DNA of 64,000 bases. Source: Sphingobacteriales bacterium. GTDB lineage: Bacteria > Bacteroidota > Bacteroidia > Chitinophagales > Chitinophagaceae. Below, piece by piece: positions 10,172 to 20,949 of the stretch. Position 1 is the first letter of the stretch, and each line of letters begins with the position of its first letter. Location of the stretch: contig JADJGB010000010.1 of NCBI GenBank assembly GCA_016708305.1, forward strand, positions 372,001 to 436,000, read 5' to 3'. Made by a program: the position numbers and the translations under genes. The notes under the pieces were generated by a model, which worked only from the letters and a program-made list of their open reading frames with translations, was not told the DNA's origin and searched no databases.

Positions 10172-11786
10172 GCTTCGTTCATTCTGATTTTTCTGCCTCG
10201 ATAATTTTTACCGTCTAAAGATTTTATTAATTTTTTTGCAGCAGCAGGTTCCACTTCTACCCAACTGTTTTTATCCTTCATGTCTATTTTTCCCATAACC
10301 GGTTTACTCAGATTACTCATATCCAACATAAACTGGAGAAAGCTGGCTTTATAAAAACCATCTTTGGTTCCCAGGTTGATAAACAGCCGTTGGTAGTTTC
10401 CCGAAAATTGATTGGCCTTCTTTTTTTCGTTCTTATCTTTTTTGCCCGATGGTGCTTTTTCGTCCCTGACATTCAGGTCGGCTGCATTTTCATAATATTT
10501 CAAAAACCTGTCAAATTCAAGGGCGGCTACTCTTTGCAGGATTTCTTCTTTGCTGACATCTGCAAATTTATCCTTAAGCATTGGCAGGTAAGTTTCATAC
10601 TCTCCGCTTGTGATATCGGTGTCCAGCATTTTATCTATAAAATAAAAAAACTGTTTGCGGCAAACATCGCTGCCACTGGGGATGTCCAACCGATGAGAGT
10701 TGGTAGTTACCAGTTTTCAATTTGCTTCAAACGATATGATTCTTTAGGAGTAACAATTGAAGAGAAATTCCGCTCCTGCCGGCCCGGCCTGTACGGCCAC
10801 TACGATGTATATATACTTCGATATCGTCGGGCAGTTCATAATTAATTACGTGTGTGATCCCTTGCACATCTATACCGCGTGCAGCTACATCTGTAGCTAT
10901 CAGAAGTTGCAAAGATTTATCCCTGAACCTAGCCATCACTTTATCACGCTGCGGTTGTGTAAGGTCGCCATGCAAGGCATCAATATCATAACCCTCTCTG
11001 ATAAGTTGTTCAGTGATGTGTTGTGCATCTGCTTTGGTACGGGTAAAGATCAATCCATAAATGCCCGGATGAAAATCAATAATCCGCTTCAAAGCCTCAT
11101 AACGATTGATGTGCTGTACCAGATAAAACTGATGGTCAATATTGGTATTGGCCGAATTAACTTTTCCGATAGTGATTTCAAAAGGCTTACTCATGTATCG
11201 CTTGCTCACCTGCCTGATTTGGGTAGGCATAGTGGCGCTAAACAACCAAATGCTATTGCGATTGATTGTTTCTTTAAGTATAAATTCAATATCTTCCTTA
11301 AATCCCATATTCAGCATTTCGTCTGCCTCATCAGTACTACATAATGAATATCTTCCAAATGAATAGCACGCTTTTCAATCAAATCAATCAACCGTCCGGG
11401 GGTTGCCACTACGATATGCGAACCTTTTTTAAGGTCTTTAATCTGTTGGCTGATGGAGGTGCCTCCATAAACGGCAGTAACACGTACCTCAGATTTTTTT
11501 GTTTGAACTTTTCAATATCATTGGTAATTTGCAAACATAACTCGCGTGTTGGGCAAATAACCAATGCCTGCGGATGCCGAGTAGTTTTATCAATCAGTTG
11601 CAAAAGTGGCAGCCCAAAAGCAGCTGTCTTACCAGTTCCTGTCTGCGCCAGACCAATAAAATCCTTTGTGCCTTGTAATAATACCGGAATAGCCTGTTCC
11701 TGAATGGGCGTTGGTGTTTTAAATCCTATTTGCTCAAGCGATTGAAGAAGGGCTTCTTCAATTCCCAGCGATTCGAATGTTGTCAA
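10168..11786 (-). CDS. DEAD-box RNA helicase, frameshifted
   Basis: An ATP-dependent RNA helicase with a C-terminal RNA-binding extension. Motifs in order: Q motif (GFKTPTPIQEQAIP), AQTGTGKT, PTRELCLQ, DEADEMLNMGF, SATMPTQ, ALHGDLTQPQRDKVM, ATDVAARGIDVQ, HRSGRTGRAGRSG. A linker and a basic C-terminal part follow, ending in a DbpA-like domain (FINLGTKDGFYKASFLQFM, YRGRKIRMNEA). The frame breaks near 11492 (T-run), just before DEAD, and twice near 10690-10770. The conserved sequence continues each time. The apparent start is a TTG at 11786 (TTFESLGIEEAL); no ATG is available in frame nearby, so the start is either TTG or affected by an error. Confidence 0.88.
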
Positions 11787-11948
11787 ATTAATGCTATTTA
11801 TTTAAAAAGATTGCAAAGGTAAGTGAAAATGTGCAACTGATATTAAATGCACTACTTATTTCTGTTTTAACAAAATCTTCAAAAACGCATTAATTTTTCG
11901 AAAACAGCTCCAGATATTATTCTAACACTTATTTTTACAGCAAAAAAA

Positions 11949-12820
11949 ATGGCTTCAGGGATTTTTGCAGTATTAGATGACATTGCAGCATTAATGGATG
12001 ATGTGGCAGTTGCCAGCAAAATAGCAACTCAAAAAACAGCAGGTATCCTTGGCGATGACCTGGCAGTAAATGCTGAGAAAGCAACCGGATTTGTATCATC
12101 CCGTGAAATTCCTGTACTTTGGGCCATTACTAAAGGATCGTTTGTAAACAAACTCATCATTGTACCGATTGCGCTTGTGCTTAACGCATTTTTCCCTTTG
12201 GTTATTAAGTATATTTTGATTGCAGGAGCCCTTTACCTCGCTTATGAGGGAGTGGAGAAAATTCTTCATTATTTCTTTCACAAACCGGTTGATTCTCATA
12301 AAGAAACAATACAGCCTACCGCAACGCAGGATCAAGAGGCGGAAAAGACCAAGGTTAAATCGGCTGTTATCACTGATTTTATCTTATCAATAGAAATTGT
12401 GATTATTGCTTTAAGTACTGTCCTCAACGAACCGCTTGCACTTCAGATTATTACCGTTTCGGTGGTTGCCATTTTGGCTACTGTGGGAGTGTATGGTTTT
12501 GTAGCCCTAATTGTGCGCATGGATGATGCGGGTTACAAACTCATTGAGCTTTCTAAGAAAAAAGGATTGCTTTCTGCATTAGGACAGCTTTTGATAAAAG
12601 CGCTTCCCATAATTATCAGAATGTTGGCAGTAATTGGTACTATCGCCTTAATATTGGTTGCCGGTGGCATATTCATTCACAATATTGATTACTTTCATCA
12701 TTTATTACCTGATGTGCCATTCATACTCAGAGAAGCCATTTTGGAATCATTGCAGGATTGGCTATTTTCCCGTTAGTAATTGCAGGTAAAAAAACAATTG
12801 AGTTGATTAAGAAGAAATAA
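11949..12820 (+). CDS. DUF808 family inner-membrane protein, frameshift near the end
   Basis: The N-terminus (MASGIFAVLDDIAALMDDVAVASKIATQKTAGILGDDLAVNAEK) is the signature of the DUF808/YedI family of membrane proteins, whose function is unknown. Further family sequence is GSFVNKLIIVPIALVLNAFFP and YLAYEGVEKILHYFF, followed by several membrane helices. A shift near 12755 hides the true end. In the next frame the protein continues AGLAIFPLVIAGKKTIELIKKK and stops at 12820. Total length is about 290 residues, normal for the family. It is divergent from the helicase gene with a 160-bp gap. Confidence 0.88.
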
Positions 12821-12854
12821 TCAATATAAATTCAATCCTATTACGTCCGAAATA

Positions 12855-13346
12855 TCAGAATTTATACACTAGCCCCACTCCGTTTTCAGTGGTATTTATG
12901 AAAACATTTTTATTGTACTTCTTCATTTTAGAACTACCAACAGCCCACATGGTAACACCGCCACCTAAAGATAAGACACCGACAACAATACCACAAGCAC
13001 CTAAAAATGTCTTGCCAAAGCCTCTTGGGCGGTTTTCATCTGGATCGGCAAAAATTTTTTTATCTCTTGATCCGCTATGCATCAATAATGCGCCTCCGGT
13101 AACAAACCCAGCACCCAAACAAGTCAATACAATCCCGTTTCTTTTTAGCTTTTTATATTTTTCATACTTGGGATCAATCTCATCAGCTAAATGATTTTTA
13201 AAATCATACTTACTGATTCCTGCATTTTGAGTATTTGCCGATGCAATAAAATAAGCTTCAGAGAAGCTATTGTCCGAGTTTTGAGCATGAAGATTGATGA
13301 ACAGAAAAACTCCCATCAACCCCAAAAAGAGTTTCATTGTTTTCAT
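12855..13346 (-). CDS. Small exported protein of unknown function
   Basis: A 163-residue protein starting at the ATG 13344-13346. It has a signal peptide (MKTMKLFLGLMGVFLFINLHAQ, cleavage probably after HA), a charged middle (DPKYEKYKKLKRN) and two hydrophobic glycine-rich segments (GIVLTCLGAGFVTGGALLM and TFLGACGIVVGVLSLGGGVTMW). It ends in NGVGLVYKF. I do not recognise the family. The frame runs unbroken into the upstream sulfatase, but the signal peptide in the middle shows these are two proteins. The sulfatase stop appears to be hidden by an indel in the T-run 13378-13382. Confidence 0.7.
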   Translation of the reverse strand: MKTMKLFLGLMGVFLFINLHAQNSDNSFSEAYFIASANTQNAGISKYDFKNHLADEIDPKYEKYKKLKRNGIVLTCLGAGFVTGGALLMHSGSRDKKIFADPDENRPRGFGKTFLGACGIVVGVLSLGGGVTMWAVGSSKMKKYNKNVFINTTENGVGLVYKF

Positions 13347-13374
13347 TGTCAAGTTTTTAGAGTTTAAATATAAA

Positions 13375-14972
13375 TTATTTTTCAAAAACTGTTTTATAAA
13401 TTTCTGATCATTATCATCACTATCCTTATACTTTTTTCTGACCGCAGATAATTTTTTGTGCATTGCCTTTCTTACCTTCAGATAAGCAGGGTCATTGTAA
13501 ACATTCTTCATTTCTTGTGGATCTTTTTGCAAATCATACAACTCCCATTCATCTACATCATAGTAAAAATGAATGAGTTTATAAAGATCTGTTCTGATAC
13601 CATAATGGCGTTTCACCATGTGGATAGAAGGATATTCATAATAGGTATAATAAATAGCTTCCCGAAATTTTTTTGTTTTTCCTGCCACTACTTTTCTAAA
13701 TGATTCTCCCTGCATTTCTTTTGGAATGGATACGCCTGCATAGTCCAAAAAAGTGGGTGCAAAGTCAAGATTCTGCACTAATGAGTTTATTTTCGTGTTC
13801 GGCCTTATTTCTTTCGGATAACGAATCAACAAAGGAGTACGCAGCGATTCTTCATACATAAACCGTTTATCAAACCAACCGTGCTCACCCAAATAAAAGC
13901 CCTGGTCGGAGGTATAAACCACAATAGTATTTTCGGTTAATCCTTTTTTTTCCAGATAGTCCAACATCCTGCCCACACCATCATCTACAGCAGCAACCGT
14001 ACCCAAATAGTCCTGCATATAGCGCTGATAGCGCCAACGCATCAAATCTTCTTTTGACATGGAAGCATATCTTTTTTTAAAATCTTCGTTTATCGGGTCA
14101 TACACGGCATCCCATGCTTTTCTTTGCTCAGGGTCCATCCTGCCTAAGTTTTTAATGTAGGCAACTTTGTCCCATTTAAGGGTTTCCGGAATTCCCAATT
14201 CATCCATCAACTCGGGTTTAATTTTTGAATCGCCTGCCCAATTCATATCTTTCAAAATGTTCATTTCGGCAGTTTTGGCAGCTGTGCATCTTCCTTCATA
14301 GTTATCAAAGAGCGTTGCAGGTTCAGGGTATGTATTCTTTGTATATTCGGGAAAATGGCGGGTAGCAGCCAGCCATTCCCTGTGTGGCGCTTTTTGATGG
14401 TATAACAGGCAGAAAGGTTTACTCCTATCCCGTCCTTCCAACCACTTTAATGCAAGATCGGTAGTTACATCCGTTACATACCCTTTTATCTGCTCCTCTA
14501 CTCCATTGATTATAAAATCAGGATTATAATAATCTCCCTGATCGGGAATTACTGCCGAGTAATCAAATCCTTGTGGCAAGCCATCCATGTGAATCTTTCC
14601 AATCAACGCCGTTTGATATCCGGCATTTCGGAGCAGTTTAGGGAAATTATCCTGGCTCCAGTCGAACCGGGCTTCATTATCCACTTTGCCATTGATAAAG
14701 CTATGCTTTCCGGTAAGCATTACTGCACGGCTTGGCGCACAAAGAGAATTTGTGACAGTAGCTGAGGAAAACAATGCCCCTTCTTTGGCAAGCCTGTCAA
14801 TATTAGGCGTTTTGTTCAATCCATAACCATAAGCGCTTACAGCCTGATATCCATGATCATCACTCATTATATACACGATATTCGGGCGGGGAGATTTATT
14901 TTGGGCTTTTACAAATGAAACCATCATTAACAAGAACAAAAATGTACCATACTGTTGCATAATAATCTTCAT
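13375..14972 (-). CDS. Secreted sulfatase (formylglycine type)
   Basis: A type I sulfatase of the alkaline-phosphatase superfamily, hydrolysing sulfate esters, probably on glycans. A signal peptide (GTFLFLLMMVSFVKAQ) is followed by the metal site NIVYIMSDDHGY, with Asp38 and Asp39. The activation motif LCAPSRAVMLTGK has Cys78, which is modified to formylglycine. Later come GKIHMDGLPQGFDY and YTSDQGFYLGEHGWFDKRFMYEESLRTPLLI. The C-terminal YDLQKDPQEMKNVYND is typical. If one base were missing from the run at 13378-13382, the protein would stop at 13375 after FLKK, a normal length of about 532 residues. As given, the frame continues into the next gene, an apparent 705-residue fusion I consider artificial. 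Confidence 0.88.
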
Positions 14973-15080
14973 TTAGTTTGCACAAAAGTATTGTTTATTT
15001 ATTTACAAGAATCACTTACCTAGTTTGTAAAAAACTATTTATCTTTATGTGGATATACATTATCTGCAATATTCTGTTTT

Positions 15081-16850
15081 ATGAAGTTACCATCCATCGG
15101 CGTTTTAGTAAGCCAAATTAGAAATATAATTATCCGGTTTCCTTTTCTTTTCATTATTACATTACTGGCCGTTATTGTAGCCTATATTTTGCCGGATGCA
15201 AACGCTGTTAATCAAAACATTTTGGCGCGCATTTTATGTTTTTGCCTACTGGCATTTACATTAAGCCTTTCTGTTTGTTTGTACGGCTTATCCAAAAAGT
15301 TCAGCTATTTGGCTATCCTGGGTTTTCAGGTAGCGGCAATTGTCATCAGTGTATTGATTATGTACTGGCTGAACCCTGAAATGTGGGAAAAAGACATTAT
15401 TATTTTACTTCTTTTTGTTGGCGCTTTTCATCTGGCCGTTTCCTATGCCGCTTTTCTTAATAATGAGGCCATCTTGAATTTCTGGGATTTTAACAAAATT
15501 CTGTTTCTTAAAATTTTGACTGCAGCGCTATATTCCAGCATTATCACTTGGGATTATTTGCTGCTTTGGCAGCCATTGACAACCTCTTTGAGGCGAATAT
15601 CAGGTCAACATTCTATCTCCGAACATTTTTACTTATTGGCATTGGATTTAATACCCTCTTTTTCCTGGGCGGATTGCCTGATGTAAGAAATCACAATTAT
15701 GAAAACCAATACCCTAAAGGATTAAAAATTTTTGCTCAATATGTATTAATTCCGCTTTTAATCGTGTATTTGGTTATTCTTTTAATATATGAGGGGAAAA
15801 TAATGCTGGAGTGGAGTCTTCCAAAAGGATATGTTTCTATGCTTATTTTGGGCTATGCCGTTTTTGGTATCTTATCGCTGCTTTTAGTATTTCCGATAAA
15901 AGACCAGGCAGAAAACAAATGGATAAAATGGTTTTCAAAGTTTTTTATGTAATGATGATTCCTTTGTTGGTTTTGCTTACACTTGCCATTTACAAAGAGT
16001 TACAGATTATGGCATTACAGAAAAAAGATATATTATTATTATGGCGGCTATTTGGCTATCAGGCATCACAATTTATTTTCTGGTAAGTACAAAACAAAAT
16101 ATTAAAATTATTCCCATTTCTCTTTCTATCATATTAATAATCAGCACAATAGGGCCTCAAAGTGCGGCATCTGTTTCAAAAAACTCTCAGGTTAATCGGT
16201 TAAAAAAACTGACCAGCAACCCAGACAATAGTAAAAACGCTAAACAAGAAGCCTCTGTTATCATCAGGTATCTGATTAAGAATCATGGCTTGTCTTCCTT
16301 GCAGCCATTGACCACCAAAAATATTACCAATATTCAAACATCAATGTTGGAAAAAATGAAAAATGAAAACAGTTATCAGATTCATGGCCGACTTATAGAT
16401 ACAGCGTATGCAATACTCAATATTAAAGACCTGAAAGATGAATTTTCCTCACCAATGAATAAGTATTTTAGAAAGGATAATCAAAACATTTTTGAGGTAA
16501 AAGGATTTGAGGCGGTGTATCATCTAATCCCATTTCAACGAGAACCAGATACCATATCTGTTGGAAATAAAAAGATTAGAATTGTAAATGCTATTGATAA
16601 ACTCGAAGTTTCTTCAGATAATGAAAAATTGCAGTTCAACTTGAATAATATTTTCAGCAAAATTGTTAAGAAGTATGAGGATAATCTGAACACCGAAATT
16701 CAAGTTCCAGACTCATTAATGAGTGCTGTGCAGGAATCGGACAACTTGTTTGTTAAACTGCAGATAATTCGGTTAAATTTGAACGCCTATCGCGACAGCC
16801 TGAACGACAATCATGATTTTGAAGGATTTTTACTTATAAGAAAAAAATAA
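15081..16850 (+). CDS. DUF4153 family membrane protein, frameshifted
   Basis: A polytopic membrane protein of about 590 residues. The first half has many hydrophobic helices (FPFLFIITLLAVIVAYILP, ILARILCFCLLAFTLSLSVCLYGL and others). The family signature is seen by joining frames near 15990-16070: YKRVTDYGITEKRY, then AAIWLSGITIYFLVSTKQNIKIIPISLSI and a GPQSAASVSKNSQVNRL motif, as in DUF4153. The C-terminal soluble region of about 210 residues ends FEGFLLIRKK. Frame changes occur near 15550, 15945 and 15990. Function is unknown. The gene is divergent from the sulfatase. Confidence 0.75.
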
Positions 16851-16992
16851 AGCGCAGATATAAAGGTAATGGTGCAAAAAATAGTTGGTGGTAAATTCCT
16901 TTAAAATTCGTTTATTTCCATCGTAAATCTGAAGAGGACTTAAGCTCTGCTGAGGAGCAACTTAACAGCAATAAGATTTACCACGGAGAATG

Positions 16993-17024
16993 ACCTTTGG
17001 CTTGTATAGGCCAAAGGTTTTTTT
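16993..17024 (+). terminator. Intrinsic terminator inside the IS left end
   Basis: A 9-bp perfect stem (acctttggc 16993-17001, gccaaaggt 17010-17018) with an 8-nt loop is followed by seven Ts (17018-17024). It would stop plus-strand transcripts coming from the DUF4153 gene before they run antisense into the transposase. Confidence 0.7.
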
Positions 17025-17057
17025 AAATCATTCTTTGTGAAAAATGGCTAAGAAAAC

Positions 17058-18029
17058 CTATACTTTATTTCTAAAATAGATGTACCACTTGATAAAGTTT
17101 TTTCTGTGTGTTTTTGTCAAACCTCGGTGTAATAACACATGATTTTTCAGATGGCCAAAATAAGATTCCAGTCCGTTTGTAGATTTGGGGATTTTATCGT
17201 TTTTTAGATAATGAAACATATTTGGAAGGGCATTTTTTATATAGATGAATGATTTTCTTACCATTTTGTGTTTATACCAATATCTACCGGAAACCGGATT
17301 TCTTGACTTTTCATTAATATAGTCCTTATGTTCCTCATGCCAGTCATAAATCTGGCGTAACCAAAGTTGATAACGATACTCATTGGCTACCAAATGTAAA
17401 TGATTAACTATTTGCAATAATTGTAAACCTTCTTTGCTTTGGGGACGTAATGTAAGCCACGAGCGACATTCACGCTGTATATGAACTATGCATCTTTGCA
17501 CAATAGTGTCTTTACAGGTATGTTTAATGGCTTTTAAAATAGACCTATGCCCATCACAAGTTATACTGGCAATATGTATGCCCCAAGGACAAAGATTATT
17601 CAAATCCTCCCTAATTTCTTCATATCGCTCATCATCCGTTAATCGGTAAAGTGTGTAAATTTTATCTCATTATCTCGATAAATAATCAGACAGATATTAT
17701 TGCTGAAATAAGTACCATCAATAATTAAATGTAGTTTTTCTTTTGGATAAACAGGTAATATAGGTGCTTTAGCCAGATACTGATGAAAGTAACTTTTAAG
17801 ACTGCGAACACTATAGCCACTTGCCTTACTAAGTTGTAACAATGTTTGCCGCTCCAACACCCACTTGCGAAACCAGACAAACCGATTACTTTGAGCTACA
17901 CTTTAATTCTGCCTGGTAAACAACAAGCCACAATGCTTGCATTTAAACCGTTGTTTACCTCCTTGAAATCCCCAACGAATTACCTCGGAACTTCCACATC
18001 CCCAACAACTTTTTTTTATGATTTTCCAT
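17058..18029 (-). CDS. Transposase, IS256 family zinc-binding variant, frameshifted
   Basis: Read from the minus strand, a zinc ribbon comes first (CWGCGSSEV...KQRFKCKHCGLLF). A helix-turn-helix-like part follows (RQTLLQLSKASGYSVRSLKSYFHQYL), then catalytic-type segments: LHLIIDGTYFSNN, ITCDGHRSILKAIKHTC with RCIVHIQRECRSWLT, and NGLESYFGHLKNHVLLHRGL. This order fits the zinc-binding variant of the IS256 family. At least three frame breaks are seen, one in the T-run near 18010-18018, one near 17890 and one near 17610-17640. Activity cannot be judged until the sequence is verified. Confidence 0.75.
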
Positions 18030-18225
18030 AAACAAATAAAGGAAATTGAAACAGATTTCAATTTCCCTTATTCAAATTCAAGCCAGTAAAGGGTTACAGC
18101 CGATTTTACCAACTATTTTTTGCTATTATACCGATATAAAACTCCCCACCAGTTTGGTTACCGAATTCAGATTCGAAATGCTTTGCAATTCGGATAGTTG
18201 TATTCTGCTCTTCAGATTTTTCAAA

Positions 18226-19134
18226 TCAAACCCTTATTTTGGATGCTTCCCATTCTCTCCTGCCCACTCCCGGCTGCAAATGCCGCTCACTATGGTACGA
18301 AGAACGAATCAACGGGCCGCTTTCTACATAATCAAGACCCATTTCATAACCGGCATCTTTGTAAAATGCAAATTCATCAGGATGCACAAAACGCTGCACT
18401 TCTAAATGTTTTGGTGTCGGCTGAAGGTATTGACCAATCGTTACCACATCGCAACCGTTATCTTTCAAATCCTGAAGGGTTTGTATTACTTCTTCTTTTC
18501 TTTCGCCCAATCCCAGCATGATACCGCTTTTGGTACGCACGCCGTTTTCTTTCAAATACCTCATCACCTCCATGCTTCGCCAGTATTTGGCCTGAATACG
18601 TACCTGTTTTGTAATGCGCTCCACTGTTTCAATATTATGCGAAATCACTTCCGGCGCTGCATCAATTACTCTCTGAATATCTTCTTTCTTTCCTTTGAAA
18701 TCAGGAATAAGTGTTTCCAAAGTAGTCTGCGGGCAAAGCGTCTTTACCGCTTTAATCGTATTATGCCAGATGGTGGAGCCGCCATCCCAAAGCTCATCGC
18801 GATCCACAGAAGTAATAACAGCGTGTTTCACTTTCATCAGATGAATGGCCTCAGCCACTCGTTGCGGCTCATCAAAATCGGGAGCCAGCGGCTTCCCTGT
18901 AGCCACTGCACAAAACCCGCAACTGCGCGTGCAAACATTTCCCAATATCATAAAAGTAGCGGTACCTGCTCCCCAGCACTCCCCCATATTCGGACAGTTA
19001 CCACTTTCGCAAATAGTATGTAACTTATGCTGATCTACCAAACCTCTCACATTCCTGTAGCTTTCGCCAATAGGAAGTTTCACCCTCAGCCAATCAGGCT
19101 TTTTTATTTTAACAACCCTAAGATTTTCAGACAT
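18226..19134 (-). CDS. lipA: Lipoyl synthase
   Basis: A radical-SAM enzyme that inserts two sulfurs into protein-bound octanoyl groups to form lipoate for 2-oxoacid dehydrogenases and glycine cleavage. The auxiliary cluster cysteines are in CESGNCPNMGEC (Cys42, 47, 53). The radical-SAM cluster is CTRSCGFC (Cys68, 72, 75). Other family segments are SVDRDELWDGG, ISHNIETVERI, KSGIMLGLGE and the C-terminal RSSYHSERH, whose Ser ligates the auxiliary cluster in characterised members. Length is 302 residues with an intact frame and ATG start. The IS element ends about 100 bp downstream of its stop. Confidence 0.97.
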   Translation of the reverse strand: MSENLRVVKIKKPDWLRVKLPIGESYRNVRGLVDQHKLHTICESGNCPNMGECWGAGTATFMILGNVCTRSCGFCAVATGKPLAPDFDEPQRVAEAIHLMKVKHAVITSVDRDELWDGGSTIWHNTIKAVKTLCPQTTLETLIPDFKGKKEDIQRVIDAAPEVISHNIETVERITKQVRIQAKYWRSMEVMRYLKENGVRTKSGIMLGLGERKEEVIQTLQDLKDNGCDVVTIGQYLQPTPKHLEVQRFVHPDEFAFYKDAGYEMGLDYVESGPLIRSSYHSERHLQPGVGRREWEASKIRV

Positions 19135-19311
19135 AGTGCGAAAATAAAGAAATTGAAGAAATTTTTTGAATTCTATCTGGCGCCCTCCTTTCTGTCATTA
19201 TGTTTATTTACCTTTATTGATTGAATTAAAAAATAAACGTCTCAAGGGAGTAAAAGATATTTGATCATTAAATCATTAACTAACAACAACTTAATAACAA
19301 ATTACACAACC

Positions 19312-19725
19312 ATGACATCAGAAATACATTACATAGGCGGCCTCCGCACTACCTGCACCCACCTGAAAAGCGGTTCCGATTTTGAAACGGATGCGCCAAT
19401 TGACAACAACGGCAAAGGTGAAAGATTTTCGCCCACCGACTTATTAGCCACGAGCCTGGGAGCATGTATGATAACCGTAATGGGCATTAAAGCCAGAACG
19501 ATGGATTTTGATTTGAACGATATCCGAATTGAAGTTTTGAAAAAAATGGCTACAGATCCGCGCAGGGTTAGCGGTATTGACCTGGCTTTTCACATACCTG
19601 AAAGCCTTCAAAATCTTGATGCCAAAACAATAGCCATTCTTAAAAATACAGGCCTCACCTGCCCGGTGGCTAAAAGCCTTCACCCTGATATTCTGGTAAA
19701 TATTGACTGGGGTACCTGGGCATAA
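19312..19725 (+). CDS. OsmC family protein (peroxide/redox)
   Basis: A 137-residue protein starting at ATG 19312 (MTSEIHYIGGLRTTCTH); the open frame upstream is untranslated leader in my reading. The two redox cysteines of the OsmC/Ohr superfamily are in SLGACMITVMG (Cys52) and TGLTCPVAKSLHPD (Cys117). FSPTDLLATSLGAC is the diagnostic segment. It is closer to general OsmC/YhfA-like proteins than to Ohr, so thiol-peroxidase activity is plausible but the substrate is unknown. The gene is convergent with the next one, 11 bp apart. Confidence 0.9.
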   Translation: MTSEIHYIGGLRTTCTHLKSGSDFETDAPIDNNGKGERFSPTDLLATSLGACMITVMGIKARTMDFDLNDIRIEVLKKMATDPRRVSGIDLAFHIPESLQNLDAKTIAILKNTGLTCPVAKSLHPDILVNIDWGTWA

Positions 19726-19736
19726 TATTCCATAAT

Positions 19737-20942
19737 CTAAAGAGATATGTAAACCGAGTCTCCTGTTACCGACTTGTGTGAGTTGGGTGTTTCGCCAGGT
19801 ATCCCCTGAAAATGAGCTGCATCCCATTTTAATATTTTATCAATGGCGCCGCCGAACTCCCTATAACTCCATTTTTCCGCCACTACTCCATTGTTTAATA
19901 GCAGCAATGCAGGATTTGTTCTTGCGGCAGTACGAATCATGGTTCTGTCGCCGTTTAATACTGTTATTTCCTTCAGCTTAGTATTGGCAAATGCCTTTTC
20001 AGCATCGGGCCTTGTACTCGTTATTACGTAAACATCAAAACCCTTTTCCCTACCTTTTTCGTAAATTTTTTCAAAATCAGCAATCCAATTCGTACCGGCA
20101 GACTTGATATCTTCTAAGAATAAAACCAGCGCTTTTTTAGCGCCCAACACTGAATTGGTAAAATCTATGCCCTGCCTATCCGTTAAAACAAATCCGGTAA
20201 TAGGCGGAATGTTATTTACACCTGGTCTAACTACTTTATCATATCTTTTAATAAATTTATAAGAATCTTCATTAAAATCTTCGGGGAAATCATCGGCGCT
20301 AAATTCTAGCTCTTTTCCATTTTTTTCATACACAAAAGTAATGGCAGTGCTGTCAGATACTGCATTTTTGGGTATCTCCATCATTTGTGGAATACTATTT
20401 CCTTTTTTAAATGGCAGACAGTCTGCAACCGATAAATAATTGAGTGTGTACCATTGAGATGCAAAACTGAAGATTACCGAAAGAACCAGAAGTGTAATGT
20501 TTACCTTAGTAGGAAACAATGGTTTAATGTATTTGAAATTAAAAAATACTATCAGAATCAATGCCAACAATAAAACATCTTTGTAAAACGACACCGCCGA
20601 TGGAATGGGGATACAATCACCCATGCAGCCACAGGTTTTGAACTTGCCGGACAAGGCAGCATACCCTGTGAGGAAAGTAAAAAATACAATCAATAACAAT
20701 AATAGCCAACTTACCAATTTTGGCCTCCAGCCAATCAGCAAGGCTGCGCCGGCAATTATTTCAAAGGCAATCATTAATACCGATAGTGACAGCGCCAGAC
20801 TGTTGAGTCCGCTCATTCCCCAAACGGTGAAGAACTCCTCCATTTTGTAACTAAGGCCCAGGGGATCATTTGCCTTCAGCAATCCCGAAAAAATAAAAAA
20901 TACTCCTATAATAATCCTCAAAATGTTTACCAATAATTTCAT
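19737..20942 (-). CDS. DoxX/MauE-like membrane protein with thioredoxin-like C-terminal domain
   Basis: About 401 residues, using ATG 20940-20942. The N-terminal half has about five helices of the DoxX/MauE type (LRIIIGVFFIFSGLLKANDPLGL, FEIIAGAALLIGW) and a cysteine motif FKTCGCMGDCIP in a loop. The C-terminal half resembles a thioredoxin-fold domain (KALVLFLEDIKSAGTNWIADFEKIYEKGREKG, PALLLLNNGVVAEKW) but I see no CxxC there. The architecture is common in Bacteroidota. A role in thiol or electron transfer in the envelope is inferred. It follows the DUF1599 gene with only 7 bp between stop and start, so the two are probably one transcript. Confidence 0.8.
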   Translation of the reverse strand: MKLLVNILRIIIGVFFIFSGLLKANDPLGLSYKMEEFFTVWGMSGLNSLALSLSVLMIAFEIIAGAALLIGWRPKLVSWLLLLLIVFFTFLTGYAALSGKFKTCGCMGDCIPIPSAVSFYKDVLLLALILIVFFNFKYIKPLFPTKVNITLLVLSVIFSFASQWYTLNYLSVADCLPFKKGNSIPQMMEIPKNAVSDSTAITFVYEKNGKELEFSADDFPEDFNEDSYKFIKRYDKVVRPGVNNIPPITGFVLTDRQGIDFTNSVLGAKKALVLFLEDIKSAGTNWIADFEKIYEKGREKGFDVYVITSTRPDAEKAFANTKLKEITVLNGDRTMIRTAARTNPALLLLNNGVVAEKWSYREFGGAIDKILKWDAAHFQGIPGETPNSHKSVTGDSVYISL

Positions 20943-20949
20943 TTTCAAT

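Larger units (their letters stand above)
16874..18123. mobile_element. IS256-variant insertion sequence with 16-bp inverted repeats
   Basis: The ends are perfect inverted repeats: gcaaaaaatagttggt at 16874-16889, and its complement at 18108-18123. The two ends stay similar for several bases further inward. The 1,250-bp element holds one minus-strand transposase gene and a terminator-like hairpin near its left end. I could not find a convincing target duplication. It lies between the DUF4153 gene and lipA without breaking either. Confidence 0.8.

Noticed and set aside
10168..11786. Programmed ribosomal frameshifting as the cause of the many broken frames
   Set aside because: Breaks occur at many unrelated places, often several in one gene, without a shared slippery site or downstream structure, and in families not known to use it.
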